In this document: piece by piece, positions 48,677-60,433 of the stretch
Numbering within the stretch: the first letter of the stretch is position 1
How the letters are laid out: each line of letters starts with the position of its first letter
Position numbers and translations under genes: made by a program
The notes under the pieces: model-generated
Seen by the model: only the letters and a program-made list of their open reading frames with translations
Database searches by the model: none
What the model was told of the DNA's origin: nothing
Assembly: GCA_011033025.1 (NCBI GenBank)
Contig: WFMF01000063.1
Span: 308,572-372,571 of the forward strand
DNA: 64,000 bases
Reading direction: 5' to 3'
Source: Beroe forskalii
Taxonomy: Eukaryota > Ctenophora > Nuda > Beroida > Beroidae

Positions 48677-50469
48677 AATATGCATGTGAAAAGTGAGTGA
48701 ACCTAATAATAATACGTATTCATCATTCAATGGCTAATTTCATGTTTGCAAAACGCAATATATATTTTGTTATATCATACATATTATATTATGCGATGTT
48801 CGCACTCTCGGGAATTTGACGAAACGAGTGCTTCCCCCTAATTTCACAGATCAACGTTTGACATTCGTCTTCGGACGAATGATGCCCTTAATATATTGCG
48901 ATACCTATGTAATATATTTATATATATTTTGTAAATAATGTCATTATTTCAAAGGGTTCCCTAGCTCACATACTTGGTAAGTTCCTCTCCTTCACACGTT
49001 CTGTATATACTTCTGTGTACATTGGAAAGTGTGATAATTAGATAACATTTAAGGAACCTTATCATCATGACTGCGTGGGAATTCTTAGCTCAGCTTTTCA
49101 GATATATGTAACACATCAATTCTAGATTAACGGAAAATCCAACTGCTCAAAATATGATTTGCTCGTCCGTAGTATATGCTTTTTTCTGCGGAATTTATTT
49201 GCGTAATTTATCTCAATTCTCAACATTATTGCATTATCTTGCATTATGATAATATGCTATTTTCCGGAGAATATTGTAATTAGTAGCCATATTCGTGTGC
49301 TGTAGCTATATTGCATTGTTCCATTATTGCACGTGTGAACAACCGTCGTCTGCCCATGCCCGCAATGGCTGCACTACCCCTCAGAGTGGTTTACAGTAAC
49401 GGTATTGTCACCATTCTAATCGGTAGGCATGTAATAAACAGGGAGTAACATGCTCCACTTTTTGCTGACTTTAAGAAAATAGACACAGTATTTCAGTGTC
49501 TGGGTTCACACCAGCCATGCTAATTCTAAGATTGAAGTTTGAAGACCAAAGGCCAAAGCTTGAATATATTAATTTGGCTGCTCTCGTTAATTCCACTAAT
49601 GAAGGCACAATACCGCTTGGTTTTTACTTGATGCGACTTGCGGGGGACTTCCTGGTTTACAGAATATTATGTAATATATGCACATTTTCTGTTGAATTAT
49701 TCACTGAGCTCCTGGAGCCCGGCAAGGCTAAATATAGCAGCACGGACTTATAATTTAAGAAAGGTTCGTGGACACGTGGCTGGTCACGAATTTATGACAC
49801 CCGTTGGCCGTTATATTCGTAGCTGAGTTGTGCAGCAGCTTTAATCGCATTTAACGGATCGATGATTCGGTATAAGTTGATTTTTGTTGAGATGTCATTA
49901 AATTACCATTATTTGCCATGGCCTCTGCCTAGTGCCTTCTTTATAATTAAAAGAACCAAAGTGCTGACCGTAGCAATATATGTGTTATATATTTTCCACA
50001 TGTAGTAACCCAGGCTTTGATTACACTTTCTATTATTGGAAATTCTCTTCGATATGTGAAAAGTTTCATGATTCGTAGGTTTAAACTAGCGCAAAAAGGG
50101 TTGAACGAACATTAATATGCCCTGATACCTGTTTTTAAATTTGGTGAAGATCACCTCCTGTAGCTGTTATATATGATATAAGTAAGTAATTTAACGAACC
50201 GTCGCCTCTTTAATTTTAGCCATTTTAATCTTTTATCTTCGTTTTCTTGTCTTGAGTAGCTTTAGCTCACTTAGTCGTTAGAAAAACTGTTATATTATTC
50301 TTTGAGTTGCAATATCATGTACCTTCCATTGCAATATACGCTTCCATTGCTCATCTATCCATGTTTACAATTACTAAATTAGTGTGAAATTTGACCTTTT
50401 TGCAGCTCATGATTCGGTTTTAAAATAATACATCTTTACTGGTGGCACAGAACAATCGATCACACACTC
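48677..50469. other. Intergenic DNA
   Basis: No supported gene. Frames at 49496-49753 and nearby lack an ATG or any recognisable motif, although TATTTCAG before 49496 resembles a splice acceptor. Confidence 0.4.
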
Positions 50470-51576
50470 CACAGTGAGCTACCATGATAGCATAGGCCAA
50501 AAATCGACTTCCTTTAATTACACCAAAAGTTATTTCCCCAACTTTTAAATAGAATTCTTGAACTAATGCAAAAAACCGCAATGAAAAATATTGAAAGCTG
50601 CCAAAATGACGGCATCTGAAAGTAAGCACATTTTCGCATTAGAAATACATTGCTTTTCTCCACAAATAATGGCCACCCTTTATCATTTTGTACTGATAAT
50701 GCTCAATGAGGTTGAATTTGAGCATTTGACCTCTAGTAAACTGTTGGGAATGCTCAAATACCTTGAAAAAACCCCATGTATTTATCTTTTAACCATGAAT
50801 TTTGACAAAAAAATTTCAGCGTGTCATATTTAGGCCATTTTTTGGGCATTCAAGACCAAAATCGTTGTTGGTACGCTATAGTACACCCTAATGCATGGTT
50901 GCATCTGAAAGCTTGGAAAATTTCGATCTAGATGCAACCAGAGTTGCTTTGGGCCACTTTGGGCTTTTCCCGGGAAAAAATTCCAAAGCTGAAAAATCAG
51001 GCCAAATTTGAGGCATTTTACGGAAGATTTTGGACTGATTTAAGCTCCTTATTAATTAATTTTGGCTCTTTTTCCATCTTTAAGTGTCTCAAATCATTCT
51101 CACACACCATTGTTTTGATGAGAAAACATTCAATAACTCCTTTTGTGGATAGAATTGAGAAAATTTCAAAAATAATGATAATTTTTACTCTTTTATATGA
51201 AATTCAGGGAGAAATTTCCATGTTTTTCCAAAAAATTGGTCTAGAAAAGGGCATAACTTGGGTTCTGATTGATATTTTTCATAACTCAAAATGTTTCTTG
51301 TAGCTCAGGCTGTCTGCTTTCTATTGGAATGCAAAAAGAATTAATAAAGAGGCTTAAAGTATCTCAGGAAAAATGTTTTTTGGTATCAGCCTCTCATTCC
51401 TGGGATGAAAAATCCTTTAAAAAGCTCCCAAAAATTTTTTCTGTAAAAATTTTTATGTGTTCCTATTGTTTCAAACATATAATATGGACCAAATAACCAT
51501 AAAAACATGTTTCTGGGCAAAAGAAATGCTTTAAAATGGTCTATGCTAGCATGACCCCCTCTCACAGCTCACTGTG
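50470..51576. mobile_element. 1.1-kb TIR element
   Basis: The left end CACAGTGAGCT...CATGATAGCATAGGCC (50470-50500) is inverted at the right as GGTCTATGCTAGCATG...AGCTCACTGTG (51538-51576), with extra bases in the right arm. The interior is AT-rich and contains a 123-codon frame (50932-51303, +) without recognisable motifs. The GATAGCA...CC ends and base composition resemble the 46733-48676 element, suggesting related families. Confidence 0.75.
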
Positions 51577-53081
51577 CACTCACAGACCGTATTTTATGTG
51601 ATGGCCCATGATGTCCCCAGCCAAGTGAATTACCAATAACCCTGTGAAGTTGTTACTCCAATCTGTTATCCGTTGTTAGACCCATTACCTTGTGATTGCT
51701 GCCTTGAAAAAGGGTGACATCTGATGCGACTCTAATTTGAAGCGACCATAATTTGAAGTGACCATTTGATCCGACCATAATTTGATGCGACCATTTGAAG
51801 CGACCATAATTTGAAGCGACCATTTGATCCGACCATAATTTGAAGCGACCATGAGGTATGTCTCTCCTTGCAACCCTAACGGTACAGATGTATTATTATT
51901 GTATTGCAGTGTGATGGGGATGATAAAAGGTGCCTTGTTATGGTAAAGCTGACATGACATCACTTCTCTATCACGCGAGGCTCAGTTGAGGCGAAGCCGA
52001 GTGCAATTAGTACAGCAGTACGACTAAGTGGCGTGGTATGTTATAGCGTGTAATTGAAGCACGATAAGGCTCCAGATCGAGTCTAATTTCGGCCCTCGGG
52101 TACCTTAGTGAATTAATAAATTTGCACCTGCGTGCAATTAGTGAGCGTTGCTGTTATAATCTAACTACTTGGCGATTGATTGCTCCAGAGCCTTCGCTTC
52201 AATGATTTTGGAAGCCTCGGAAGGCATAGAATAAGTGAGAATAGCGGAAGGTTTGTAATATAAGCTCAGTACCAGAAACGTAGTGTCCGTGGTTATTGTT
52301 TCTAGAACAGTGCTCCGCAGATCGTTCGTGCCCCCCTGGTTCCCATTGGGCATTGTCCGCATTGTCCGGAGCCCGGTGTGAAGTGACTGTTGCAGGGGCT
52401 CGTAATAAACTCATGATTGCCACCCTTGTGAGTGTGAGTTTGTGGCATACTCTGTGTGCGTGATTTGCTGTAACTCAGTGCACTTAAGTAGTCCCGTACA
52501 CACGTGTGTGTGATTTCTCGTTATTGAATGTAGGGTATTGCAGTTTGAGCAATGTTAGGACTCTGGCTTATTTAGTTTCAGAGTGTCGTGTTCTGAGCCT
52601 TATCAGGAGATAACTAGACACACTTCTATTAGGAAAATACAGTCGGTATCAGCCTTGATTTTAATAAGGATTAAGATTCATCCTACGGCAACTTATGGCA
52701 ACATTGTAGTGTCCCTGACAAATTCTCAAACGCTTTATATCTGACAATTATACCACAAAAGTAACTTTTGATAATTATGAAAAATGAGTATTCACGAATC
52801 CCTTGGTACGCTCTCATTTATTCATTTAAGTTAGGGTAAATTGCCTTTGATTCTTGAGGTTTAAGTTTCTATTTTCTTCAATTTCAATGTTAAATGTTTA
52901 TCGCCAATTCTTTCGCGTTATGTAAAAGATTATTATCTTGAATTTCTTATATCTTCTCTTCATCCAAAGCTCACGTACCCCAAACTTGTATATTTTGTTT
53001 CCCCAGCATTAACCACACCCCAACTGGCCGTCAGGTAGGTACACCTCAAACAACAACACCGGTACCTATCATACCCAAAAC
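51577..53081. other. Intergenic DNA with a short 16-bp tandem
   Basis: A degenerate tandem of TTTGAAGCGACCATAA (variants TTTGATCCGACCATAA and TTTGATGCGACC) spans about 51735-51851, eight or so units. The 65-codon minus frame at 52165-52362 is listed separately. Otherwise nothing is recognised. Confidence 0.5.
52165..52362 (-). CDS. Small 65-residue open frame of unknown function
   Basis: An ATG frame of 65 codons with balanced composition, more GC at third positions than its surroundings and a regular C-terminal half (EASKIIEAKALEQSIAK, probably helical). No family was recognised. A second ATG follows two codons after the first. It could be a small gene, a terminal exon or chance; no intron signal decides it. 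Confidence 0.25.
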   Translation of the reverse strand: MRTMPNGNQGGTNDLRSTVLETITTDTTFLVLSLYYKPSAILTYSMPSEASKIIEAKALEQSIAK

Positions 53082-53636
53082 TAACACCCAACTTACCACA
53101 CCCGCAACTAACACCCAACTAACCACACTCTAACACCCAACTAACCACACTCTTACACCCAACTAACCACACTCTTACACCCAACTAACGACAGTCTAAC
53201 ACCCAACTAACCACACTATAACACCAACTAACCACACTATACAACCCATCTAACACCCAACTAACCACACTCCACTAACCACATTCTTACACCCAACTAA
53301 CCACACTCTAACACCCAACTAACCACACTCTAACACCTAACTAACCCCACTCTAACACCCAACTAACCACATTCTTACACCCAACTAACCACACTCTAAC
53401 ACCCAACTAACCACACTCTAACACCCAACTAACCACACTCTAACACCTAACTAACCCCACTCTAACACCCAACTAACCACATTCTTACACCCAACTAACC
53501 ACACTCTAACACCCAACTAACCACACTCTAACACCTAACTAACCCCACTCTAACACCCAACTAACCACATTCTTACACCCAACTAACCACACTCTAACAC
53601 CCAACTAACCACACTCTAACACCCAACTAACCAGAC
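53082..53636. repeat. 22-bp minisatellite upstream of the secreted gene
   Basis: About 25 copies of ACACCCAACTAACCACACTC plus TA. Variants (ACACCTAACTAACCCCACTC; CACATTCTTACACCC) recur in fixed order, spaced 110 bp and then 88 bp (5 and 4 units), a higher-order pattern between about 53333 and 53620. It ends roughly 80 bp before the start codon of the secreted gene. Confidence 0.95.
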
Positions 53637-53714
53637 TCCCTCCGTAGAATGGCCCAGGACCACTAGCCTGGATAACATGTAAACTGACATGCAACCCCTC
53701 ATGTGGAGTGGAAT

Positions 53715-55095
53715 ATGTTTATGTGGCTTATGCCGTTAATACTGGTCAGTGTTTCGCCCCTCCATGTGGCGTCGTCGTCGTGTCCCGATCCGTCGCGTAT
53801 CTCTTGCGGCGGCCGGCCCTGCCGTCCCAGCCGTGACTCTACCCGGGCGGGGAGCTGTTGTCGGGACAGCTGCGGGAAAACAACTCTTATCAGCGAAATC
53901 GTTCATTTGTCGAGGATCAAACGAGTGGAAGGGTCGGAGTGCGATTCGAACAGTGATGAGACTGTTATGATTGGGTGTTCAATGTGTGTTTGTAAATACA
54001 ACCGAAGGGAATGTATATACAAGGGGTGTAGGGCGTGTCTAGTGATAGATGGTAATAATGCGACGCAGCACCGACACAGAGACCAGTTCATGTCAGGATG
54101 TTTGCAGTGTACCTGTTTGGACGGGAATCTCGACTGTCAGCACAACCTGTGTGGCTCCTGTAACCACCGAGGCAATGCTACCATGTGAGTCAGGAGTTAA
54201 CCTCCCAGGAGTTAACCTCCCATAGATGGTACTTTCATTAAATCTCTTTAAAATTACCTTCACCTACATCGATTTTAATATTAAAAGTCTCAAGACTTTA
54301 TTAAAATTATTTAAATCTGCTATCAGAGGAATTTTCAGAAGAAATCTATCTCAATCTGTTTAATCAGATTAAATTCAGATGGAGACTAAAGTGCAATTCT
54401 TCAGAAAATTCTGTTGATAGCAGATTTAATAAATTATTAAGCGAGTATTCGACTTCAGTTGTAACTCTGGAAACTATGGATATAAAGTTACAACTGCCAT
54501 TTCTTTGTTTTACAATATTACACTGAACTTAGTTCATTTACTCAATCTAAATATTAGACAATCTCAGCAATAATCCCATCTACTGAAAAAGGAAGAAAGA
54601 ACATACTGACATACCAAATTATGTTTTGACATAAACCATATGCATGTACAATGTAAATTGTACAATGCTACATCCAGATATTTCTTACTATTGTCCCTGC
54701 AAAACAATACCTGCCGAAGTGATTACGCAATTGTGTGCAGCTCGCTCGATTGATCGAAGGATTGATAAAGAAGACAGATTAACTTTTCACGCGTCAACTT
54801 TTCAATATAAATTCTATCGAAGGTATATCGAAAATCTCTAACGAGCCATCTATCGATCAAGCGATCAGCATGTAACCAAGGCAAAATAAATAACAAAGTT
54901 CGGTAATTCTGACGTATTCTCTCCTCCCACAGGTCTGGTCAGAAGAAAGTTTTCGGTTGCGGGACGTGCGAGTGTTTCGACGGACAGTGGGTGTGCAGCG
55001 AAGAGTGCCATCAGAGCTCCTCCTCCTCCTTCAGGACGAGGCCCCTCCCACTCCTCCTCCTCCTTCTCATCCCCTCCTTGTTCTTCATTTCATAG
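53715..55095 (+). CDS. Secreted, probably GPI-anchored protein with three small cysteine modules (two exons)
   Basis: Exon 1 is 53715-54184 and exon 2 is 54933-55095, with a GTGAGT donor and a CTCCTCCCACAG acceptor. The join keeps frame and gives 210 residues. The start is the first ATG after an in-frame TGA; two further ATGs follow closely. An N-terminal signal peptide (FMWLMPLILVSVSP) comes first, then a Cys/Arg-rich linker, then three modules of the pattern C-x2-C-x-C-x6-C-x3/4-C: CSMCVC..., CLQCTC... and CGTCEC..., the last spanning exon 2. The spacing resembles pacifastin inhibitor or von Willebrand factor type C half domains; a specific family is not claimed. The C-terminus is a Ser-rich stretch, then RTRPLP, then a Leu-rich hydrophobic tail ending at the stop, typical of GPI-anchor signals. 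An extracellular binding or protease-inhibitor role is inferred. The intron carries a MITE. Confidence 0.75.
54731..54876. mobile_element. MITE inside the intron of the secreted gene
   Basis: GTGTGCAGCTCGCTCGATTG at the left is imperfectly inverted at the right (CGATCAAGCGATCAGCATGT). The centre TTTTCACGCGTCAACTTTTC matches TTCGCGCGTCAACTTTATC in the element at 55984-56149. It lies wholly within the 54185-54932 intron. Confidence 0.65.
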
Positions 55096-55212
55096 GTTTA
55101 GGACATTGACAGACACGTTTTAATCTCATTTGTAACTATTTTTAGCTAGCTTTAAAAATATATTCCACACATATAAATATAATATTGTAGATGTTTTTCA
55201 TCACTCAATATA

Positions 55213-55251
<39 letters not shown>

Positions 55252-55983
55252 GTTATAATATTATACATCTCCCTCAGTATACGATGGCAAATATACCTGT
55301 CAAGATGTACAGAGTATTCGTTGCTCTCTTTGTGATACTCTGCAAAACGTACCTATATATTTATATTCCTATTTCTTGTTTGTTTAAAATCTATCTATAA
55401 CTTATTGACCTCCTTATTTTATGAAATTTTGAAAATGGCGCCAGAGTTGATTAAAATATAATATTCTCATGCTGGTTCATTTCTTGAATGATCTTTAGAT
55501 AAGTTATAGTATTATAGCATTTTATATACCGAATTCAAATTTATTAGTGTTAATAACAACGAATGATATAATAATGATGAGAATATGTCGGATTATTAAT
55601 ATCGGCGGCATCTTAGTTTACCCATAGGGTCCCCAAATTATCATGGTCATCGACCAATCAGCGTGCTAATTAACGGTCAACTCACGCGCTCATTGGTCAA
55701 TGTCAAATGGAGCTATGAGTAAGCTAATAGGTCGTGGATATTGCAAGGCACCCGGATTATCCCGATTGTAACTCTCCTGTTCCTATTGCTACCCTTGAGG
55801 AAATGTGGTGTACGGGGGCTACCCCACTCTTTTGATATGTATAGCTTTACTGTTGCCCAGGGAAATTGTAGTCGTGTCAATTTAACAATTTCACTCCCTG
55901 CATATAGAACATGATAGCCACTTTGCGTCACATTTGTCCGAGGGCGGTCGTAAAATAATTAACCTGATTTCAATTTCATGTTA
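55096..55983. other. 3' region and intergenic DNA
   Basis: A (TA)n microsatellite lies at about 55215-55246. GACCAATCAGCGTG (55652) is inverted as CACGCGCTCATTGGTC (55684), giving two facing CCAAT boxes about 30 bp apart. No gene is supported; the clearest polyadenylation-like sequence for the secreted gene is AT-rich DNA near 55172-55186. Confidence 0.45.
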
Positions 55984-56149
55984 ACGCACATGTGTGCAGA
56001 TCGCTTGATTGACAGATGCAGAGGCCTCTATGAAGGCGCGCAAATTTACTGTTCGCGCGTCAACTTTATCAAAAGCACAGTAAAATTGCGCGTCTTTACC
56101 GAGCCCTCCGTCAATCGAGTGATCTGCACACTGACACATATGATTGCGT
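55984..56149. mobile_element. 166-bp MITE with long inverted arms
   Basis: The left ACGCACATGTGTGCAGATCG, CTTGATTGAC and GGCGCGCAAATTTACTG are all matched in inverse at the right (CAGTAAAATTGCGCG, CGTCAATCGAGTGATCTGCA and TGCGT). Arms are about 70 bp. It belongs to the same family as the intronic element at 54731-54876 but is better preserved. Confidence 0.8.
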
Positions 56150-58047
56150 ACGTGAGGTCAATGATTAAACCGCTTCAGAGGTATTCCTGCAATTATAGTT
56201 CAAAAGTTGTGACAGTTTTGCATTGATCCCGAGAATTAAGTATTTAGCACTCTTATATGTGCACAGTACGTACTTTCCATACACTCCAAAGTATATTACA
56301 CTCCAAGTATATGTACACTGTGTAGTGTATACTGTATGTATACTGTGTATTCTGTATAGTGTGTATACTGTATGTACAGTTTACATTGTATGCATCACAA
56401 TATTACATGTGATGCGAGGTTGCAGCATGCACTATAAAGTATACATGGTATACAAAGTTCATTGCGTATACACTGTACAGTATACACTATACACTATACA
56501 GTGCACGTATGTGTGCTTACAGTGTGTACTACCAACTATGAAGTTTATATAACTTGAATGTACAGTGTACACTGTGCACATATTCGGTGCACTTCATGTA
56601 CATTAAAACGAGTGTAGATTGTTAGTATGTTATTCTGAGGGCAGGGTGTGATCATTACATATAACAATATTACGCTGTCTTGGCGGCAAGACACCCCCGT
56701 CTTTAGTCCTTATATGGAAATAAGTGTGCTCTGCTTTGTCATTCTTTTTAATTTGCCCCGGCAAATATTCTCCCGTTTTTGTCTCATAAATTCAGATACC
56801 TTGTCTTTCAGTGCTATTTGCACAGATTGGCCCCGCGAAAACGGTGTTTAATATGCCTTGTAATAAAGAGGATGTATTTTATCATTGCTGAAAGTTAAAA
56901 CAAAGTGATCCTAGTCCACAAGTCCACGTTTTCCGAATAATTATCGTATGATTCATGTGCAAGAACGATAGATGAAGGGCCTGGAGAAAGGTCGTTACTG
57001 ATTTGCCTTGAAATTATCGCCCCTCGTACAATGAAATACAAATCAGGGTGTGCAAATTGTGACATTTAATTACCCTGCGGTGATATAAGATATTATAGCA
57101 ATAGTTTTAGGTTTAATCATTATATACGATATGTATTTTATTACTTGATATGCAAAGTAATATTTGTATGTTTGAATGATCACACTGTCTGCGCTAGATA
57201 TGTGTTTAGACCTTCTAAATTCGTTCTGCTCTAAGGAAAAGTGCAGAAGATTCCTCTATATATATACATAATATAAATTGTAATATTTATTTTGAACATT
57301 TAGGTAAATGGCAACAAATTAAAGTGCAGATGTTATCTTTTTACGTGAAAATGTTACAGACAACCAAACTTAATATATAATGTAGGCGGGTGAAATACTA
57401 ATAATTCATACAATAAATATGATTAATTATAACAATAATAATTACATACTGATAATGATATTTACTGATACGTAAACATTTGATCCTGTTTTTCTGATAT
57501 GATTTTTACCACACATTCCAGTCTTAGATACACATACCCAATCATAGCCAGCGGTCTTGGTAACAATGCGCATCGTCAAGAAATTGATAGTTGCACGTGC
57601 AATAAAAACTGGGATTGATGCTATTGAGCGACAACACAAATTGAATTCAATCTTCAACCTCTCCGTCGCTAAACCAATGTCATGTGAGAATGAATATTGA
57701 ATAGTAATTGCTAATATTTCCGTATTGCGCGTCACTAATTGCACGTGTGTGATGCAATACAATAACTCAACAGCAAGTGATCACGCTCGTTCTCTTTGAC
57801 GCGCGATATTGAAATGTCGGAGCAAAGGCGAAGCTTGTTGGCTCGGCTTCAATGACACATGACCAAACTCTTATCATATCCATCCTGAAACCGCTGGCTA
57901 ATATTTGGTGTGTGTATCTATGTGTGTGTAACTGTGAACAACATCTACTGTCACTTCAAACATACTGTTAAGTAGACTTTACCAATCTTGTCGCATGCTC
58001 TTGTAGATTATGCACTATCATCAAGTAACTCAGCTTGATTTCTGGCC
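56150..58047. other. Intergenic DNA
   Basis: A degenerate GTATAC/TATACTGTATG-rich tract lies at 56280-56500 and is similar in character to 34150-34275. No supported gene; the minus frame at 57442-57762 has no recognisable motif. Confidence 0.4.
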
Positions 58048-58243
58048 GTGGTATCCGGAGGCTTGAGTTGTGCGGCTTATTACGCTGTGCGGCGTGTTTT
58101 TTGCGGTGCCTGACGGCGCACAATGTACTTAACTATGTTTTATGTTTGCTAATAGATAGTAAATCAGCTGCGCGCCGTCTTGCTCGGCAAAAAGCACATC
58201 GCGCGGCGTAATGCGCCGCGCAACTTGTAGGTTGAGACACCAC
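58048..58243. mobile_element. 196-bp CpG-rich MITE
   Basis: The left GTTGTGCGGC..ATTACGC and GTG..TTTTTGCGG match the inverted right GTTGCGCGGCGCATTACGCC and GTGCTTTTTGCC. The ends read GTGGT...ACCAC. The arms are CpG-rich (GCGCGGCG) compared with the AT-rich context. Confidence 0.75.
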
Positions 58244-58853
58244 GCTTATGATTTACAAGGGAAAACTTTAAATAGAATTCAAACTGAGATGGATTTCAAT
58301 TAACAAAGAATAATTACTGTTAATCTTGAAGATAGTCTTGCATATATCAAGCTGAGTTCCATGATTCTCATTCACAGTGCCATAATAAACTACTATGTTA
58401 ATCTACATAGAATATATATGATATTTCAAAGGATTGGGATTTCCAACCATGTCAATTTAAAATGCCAATTTAAATTGTTTACTGCTCCTTTATTCGGTAT
58501 GACATGACATGCCTAACATAATATTTGAGCTGCTTGTTTTACATTTTGTCCTGAAGATTTTTACACGCTAGGTTCCATATGATATGGTGTGTTAAAAACA
58601 AAATTAATAACATCTGTATACGTGGATTTGGTGAGTTATATTGAGAAAGTTATTGGTCGAACACTTCTCCTAAATCAAACCTTCTAGAATGCTCCGGAAT
58701 GTTATTGGAATCCTGAGGCTCCCCAATTTCTCTGCCATTACTTTCTAAAAAGTGGTGATATACAGGCCCCTCCATTGTCCACTGCAATCTTCATGTTGTG
58801 TTATCACCAAATAACTGAACCCCTAGGAGCCTGATACGTAGACAGTGCTACCT
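58244..58853. other. Intergenic DNA between two related MITEs
   Basis: No gene recognised. Confidence 0.4.
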
Positions 58854-59018
58854 CGGTGTCTCGACCTTTTGAGGCATTACGCCGCAATTGTGTACTTTTT
58901 GCGGCGCGTGATAGCGTGCAAATGTGCTCAAATTCTTTGTTTTGAATGGAAAGTACATTAGCGCTGTAACGCGCCGCATAAAAGTACCCAAGCGCGCCTC
59001 AAAAGTTTGAAAGACCAG
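58854..59018. mobile_element. 165-bp CpG-rich MITE related to 58048-58243
   Basis: The left CTTTTGAGGC and GTACTTTTTGCGGCGCGTGA match the inverted right CTTTTGAGGCGCGC and GTACTTTTATGCGGCGCGTT. The flanking GGTGTCTCGACC resembles the GTGGTGTCTCAACC end of the neighbouring element. Confidence 0.7.
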
Positions 59019-59065
59019 GTTTACTTGGAGATATTATGTTAGGTTGCTTGATGCTCCATCAGATA

Positions 59066-59371
59066 CTAGAGGTGTGCTGATGTTGCCTGTATTTCTCCAG
59101 ATATTGTCAGTATCATGGCTCTTGTAATCAACTCCGGAGATGATTCCGTTTTTTGCAGACGAGCCTCAGGAATCCACTTGTTCGAATCAATTTGACCAAT
59201 AGAGGCAGATATTGCAATAAGCACGGTACGAAGAGCGGCCTGGCCTGGGTTTCTGCCAGCTGTGTAACTTCTTGATCTTGTGTAAACCCAATATACAGAG
59301 CCTTTCAGTTGGCAGAGCCCACGCCGGCGCATTAAGCGGGCTTGTAAAGCCCGTAATATGGATTTATTCAT
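59066..59371 (-). CDS. Unrecognised 101-residue open frame
   Basis: An ATG frame of 101 codons, GC-richer than its surroundings, with a basic, amphipathic start (MNKSILRALQARLMRRRG) that could act as a mitochondrial targeting sequence. No family was recognised, no splice sites clearly extend it, and a MITE lies 50 bp past its stop. It could be a small gene, an exon or chance. Confidence 0.25.
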   Translation of the reverse strand: MNKSILRALQARLMRRRGLCQLKGSVYWVYTRSRSYTAGRNPGQAALRTVLIAISASIGQIDSNKWIPEARLQKTESSPELITRAMILTISGEIQATSAHL

Positions 59372-59395
59372 AATTGAAATTTAGGATTAGATAAT

Positions 59396-60060
59396 TATAG
59401 TGAACGAGAGTTGCTTTTTGTATAGAAATCTGATTGATGGATTATTGCCTCAGAAAAAATTAAAAGAGAAAGTTTTGTGAATGGCCATAGGTGGCCATTT
59501 AAAATAATGACTGATTTTTTCCTTGGATGGGATTGTAAATGTACACTTAATTTCCTGGATGAAAGTCTTTGTTGACCGAGAGTGGTCATATAGAGGGCAC
59601 TACTACGCGCTTCATTGCGTGCAATGTACGTGCACAGACAAAGACTGGGATTTTGAGGGCAAAATCTGCGAGTTTTGAATGCAACTGGCTGTTTACGCAA
59701 TTGCAAGAAACGCCAATTTCCGCCCATTTCCGCAATACAAATATGAAGTGTTTGTGTTTGGCTTTGCGTATTTGTCTTTAGTTCACTAGTATCAGTCAAT
59801 CGTGGCGTGGATTCTAGTAAAACTACGATGAATAAAGGTATACGATTATGACACACTATGGAGCTAGGAGCCGTCTCGATGGCCACTCTCGGCTAATTTG
59901 GAAATTATTATATAATCGTCAATCTCAGCCATGGATTTTTTCTTTATTTTTTCAAATGGTCACCCAAGGGCCATACACATTTTTTTCTGACAGTGTTTTT
60001 CTGAGGCAATGATTTTTTCCCAGAATTTTTTTTCTCCGATGGCCACTCTCGGGCACTATA
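59396..60060. mobile_element. 665-bp TIR element with CGAGAGTGGCC ends
   Basis: The left TATAGTG..CGAGAGT.GC, ATTGCCTCAGAAAAA and ATGGCC..AGGTGGCCATTT match, in the same order and inverted, the right end: TATAGTGCCCGAGAGTGGCC, ATTGCCTCAGAAAAA and ATGGCCCTTGGGTGACCATT. TA flanks both sides. A nested inverted pair, CGAGAGTGGTCAT (59577) and ATGGCCACTCTCG (59880), marks a second pair of ends inside. The 163-codon minus frame (59395-59886) lies within the element and shows no recognisable domain. Confidence 0.75.
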
Positions 60061-60433
60061 GATAATGATGTGTGCCCCGTTCTGCAACCGTGTTGGGTAT
60101 TGAAATTTGAATGAAAATTTTTAGTTTTGTTGTGAATATCAATTAGTTGATCTTAAACTGGCCTTTTTTCAGGATTTTTTATTTAAAGTTAATGGTGTGG
60201 TATAGTGGATATATTTTGGTAGAAAAGACTTTCATTTTTGAAAATTGTCTAGATTGTGTATTTTATACTGTTGCACGCAGCTTAGTGCAAGTCGTGTGTC
60301 ACTTCCATTTGTCACCGTGTGTCACTGTAGTGTGACAAAGTCGCAGTGTGTCATGTGACACAGTTTGTTAAACTGGATAACTCTGTTTCCAGTTACACAT
60401 GCATGCCTGATTTGCTCAGTAATACCCCTAATA
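60061..60433. other. Short intergenic stretch
   Basis: A GTGTCAC/GTGACA-rich tract at 60293-60365. No gene. Confidence 0.4.

Noticed and set aside
49496-49753. 85-codon plus-strand frame
   Set aside because: Starts with GTG rather than ATG and matches nothing recognised.
50932-51303. 123-codon plus-strand frame
   Set aside because: Inside an AT-rich TIR element, rich in Phe/Ile/Lys as expected from composition, with no domain recognised.
53082-53636. ACCAACTAACC repeats considered as telomeric
   Set aside because: The 22-bp unit with ordered variants does not match a simple telomere repeat, and coding sequence follows immediately.
59395-59886. 163-codon minus-strand frame
   Set aside because: Lies inside a TIR element, begins near its inner inverted end, and shows no conserved motif.
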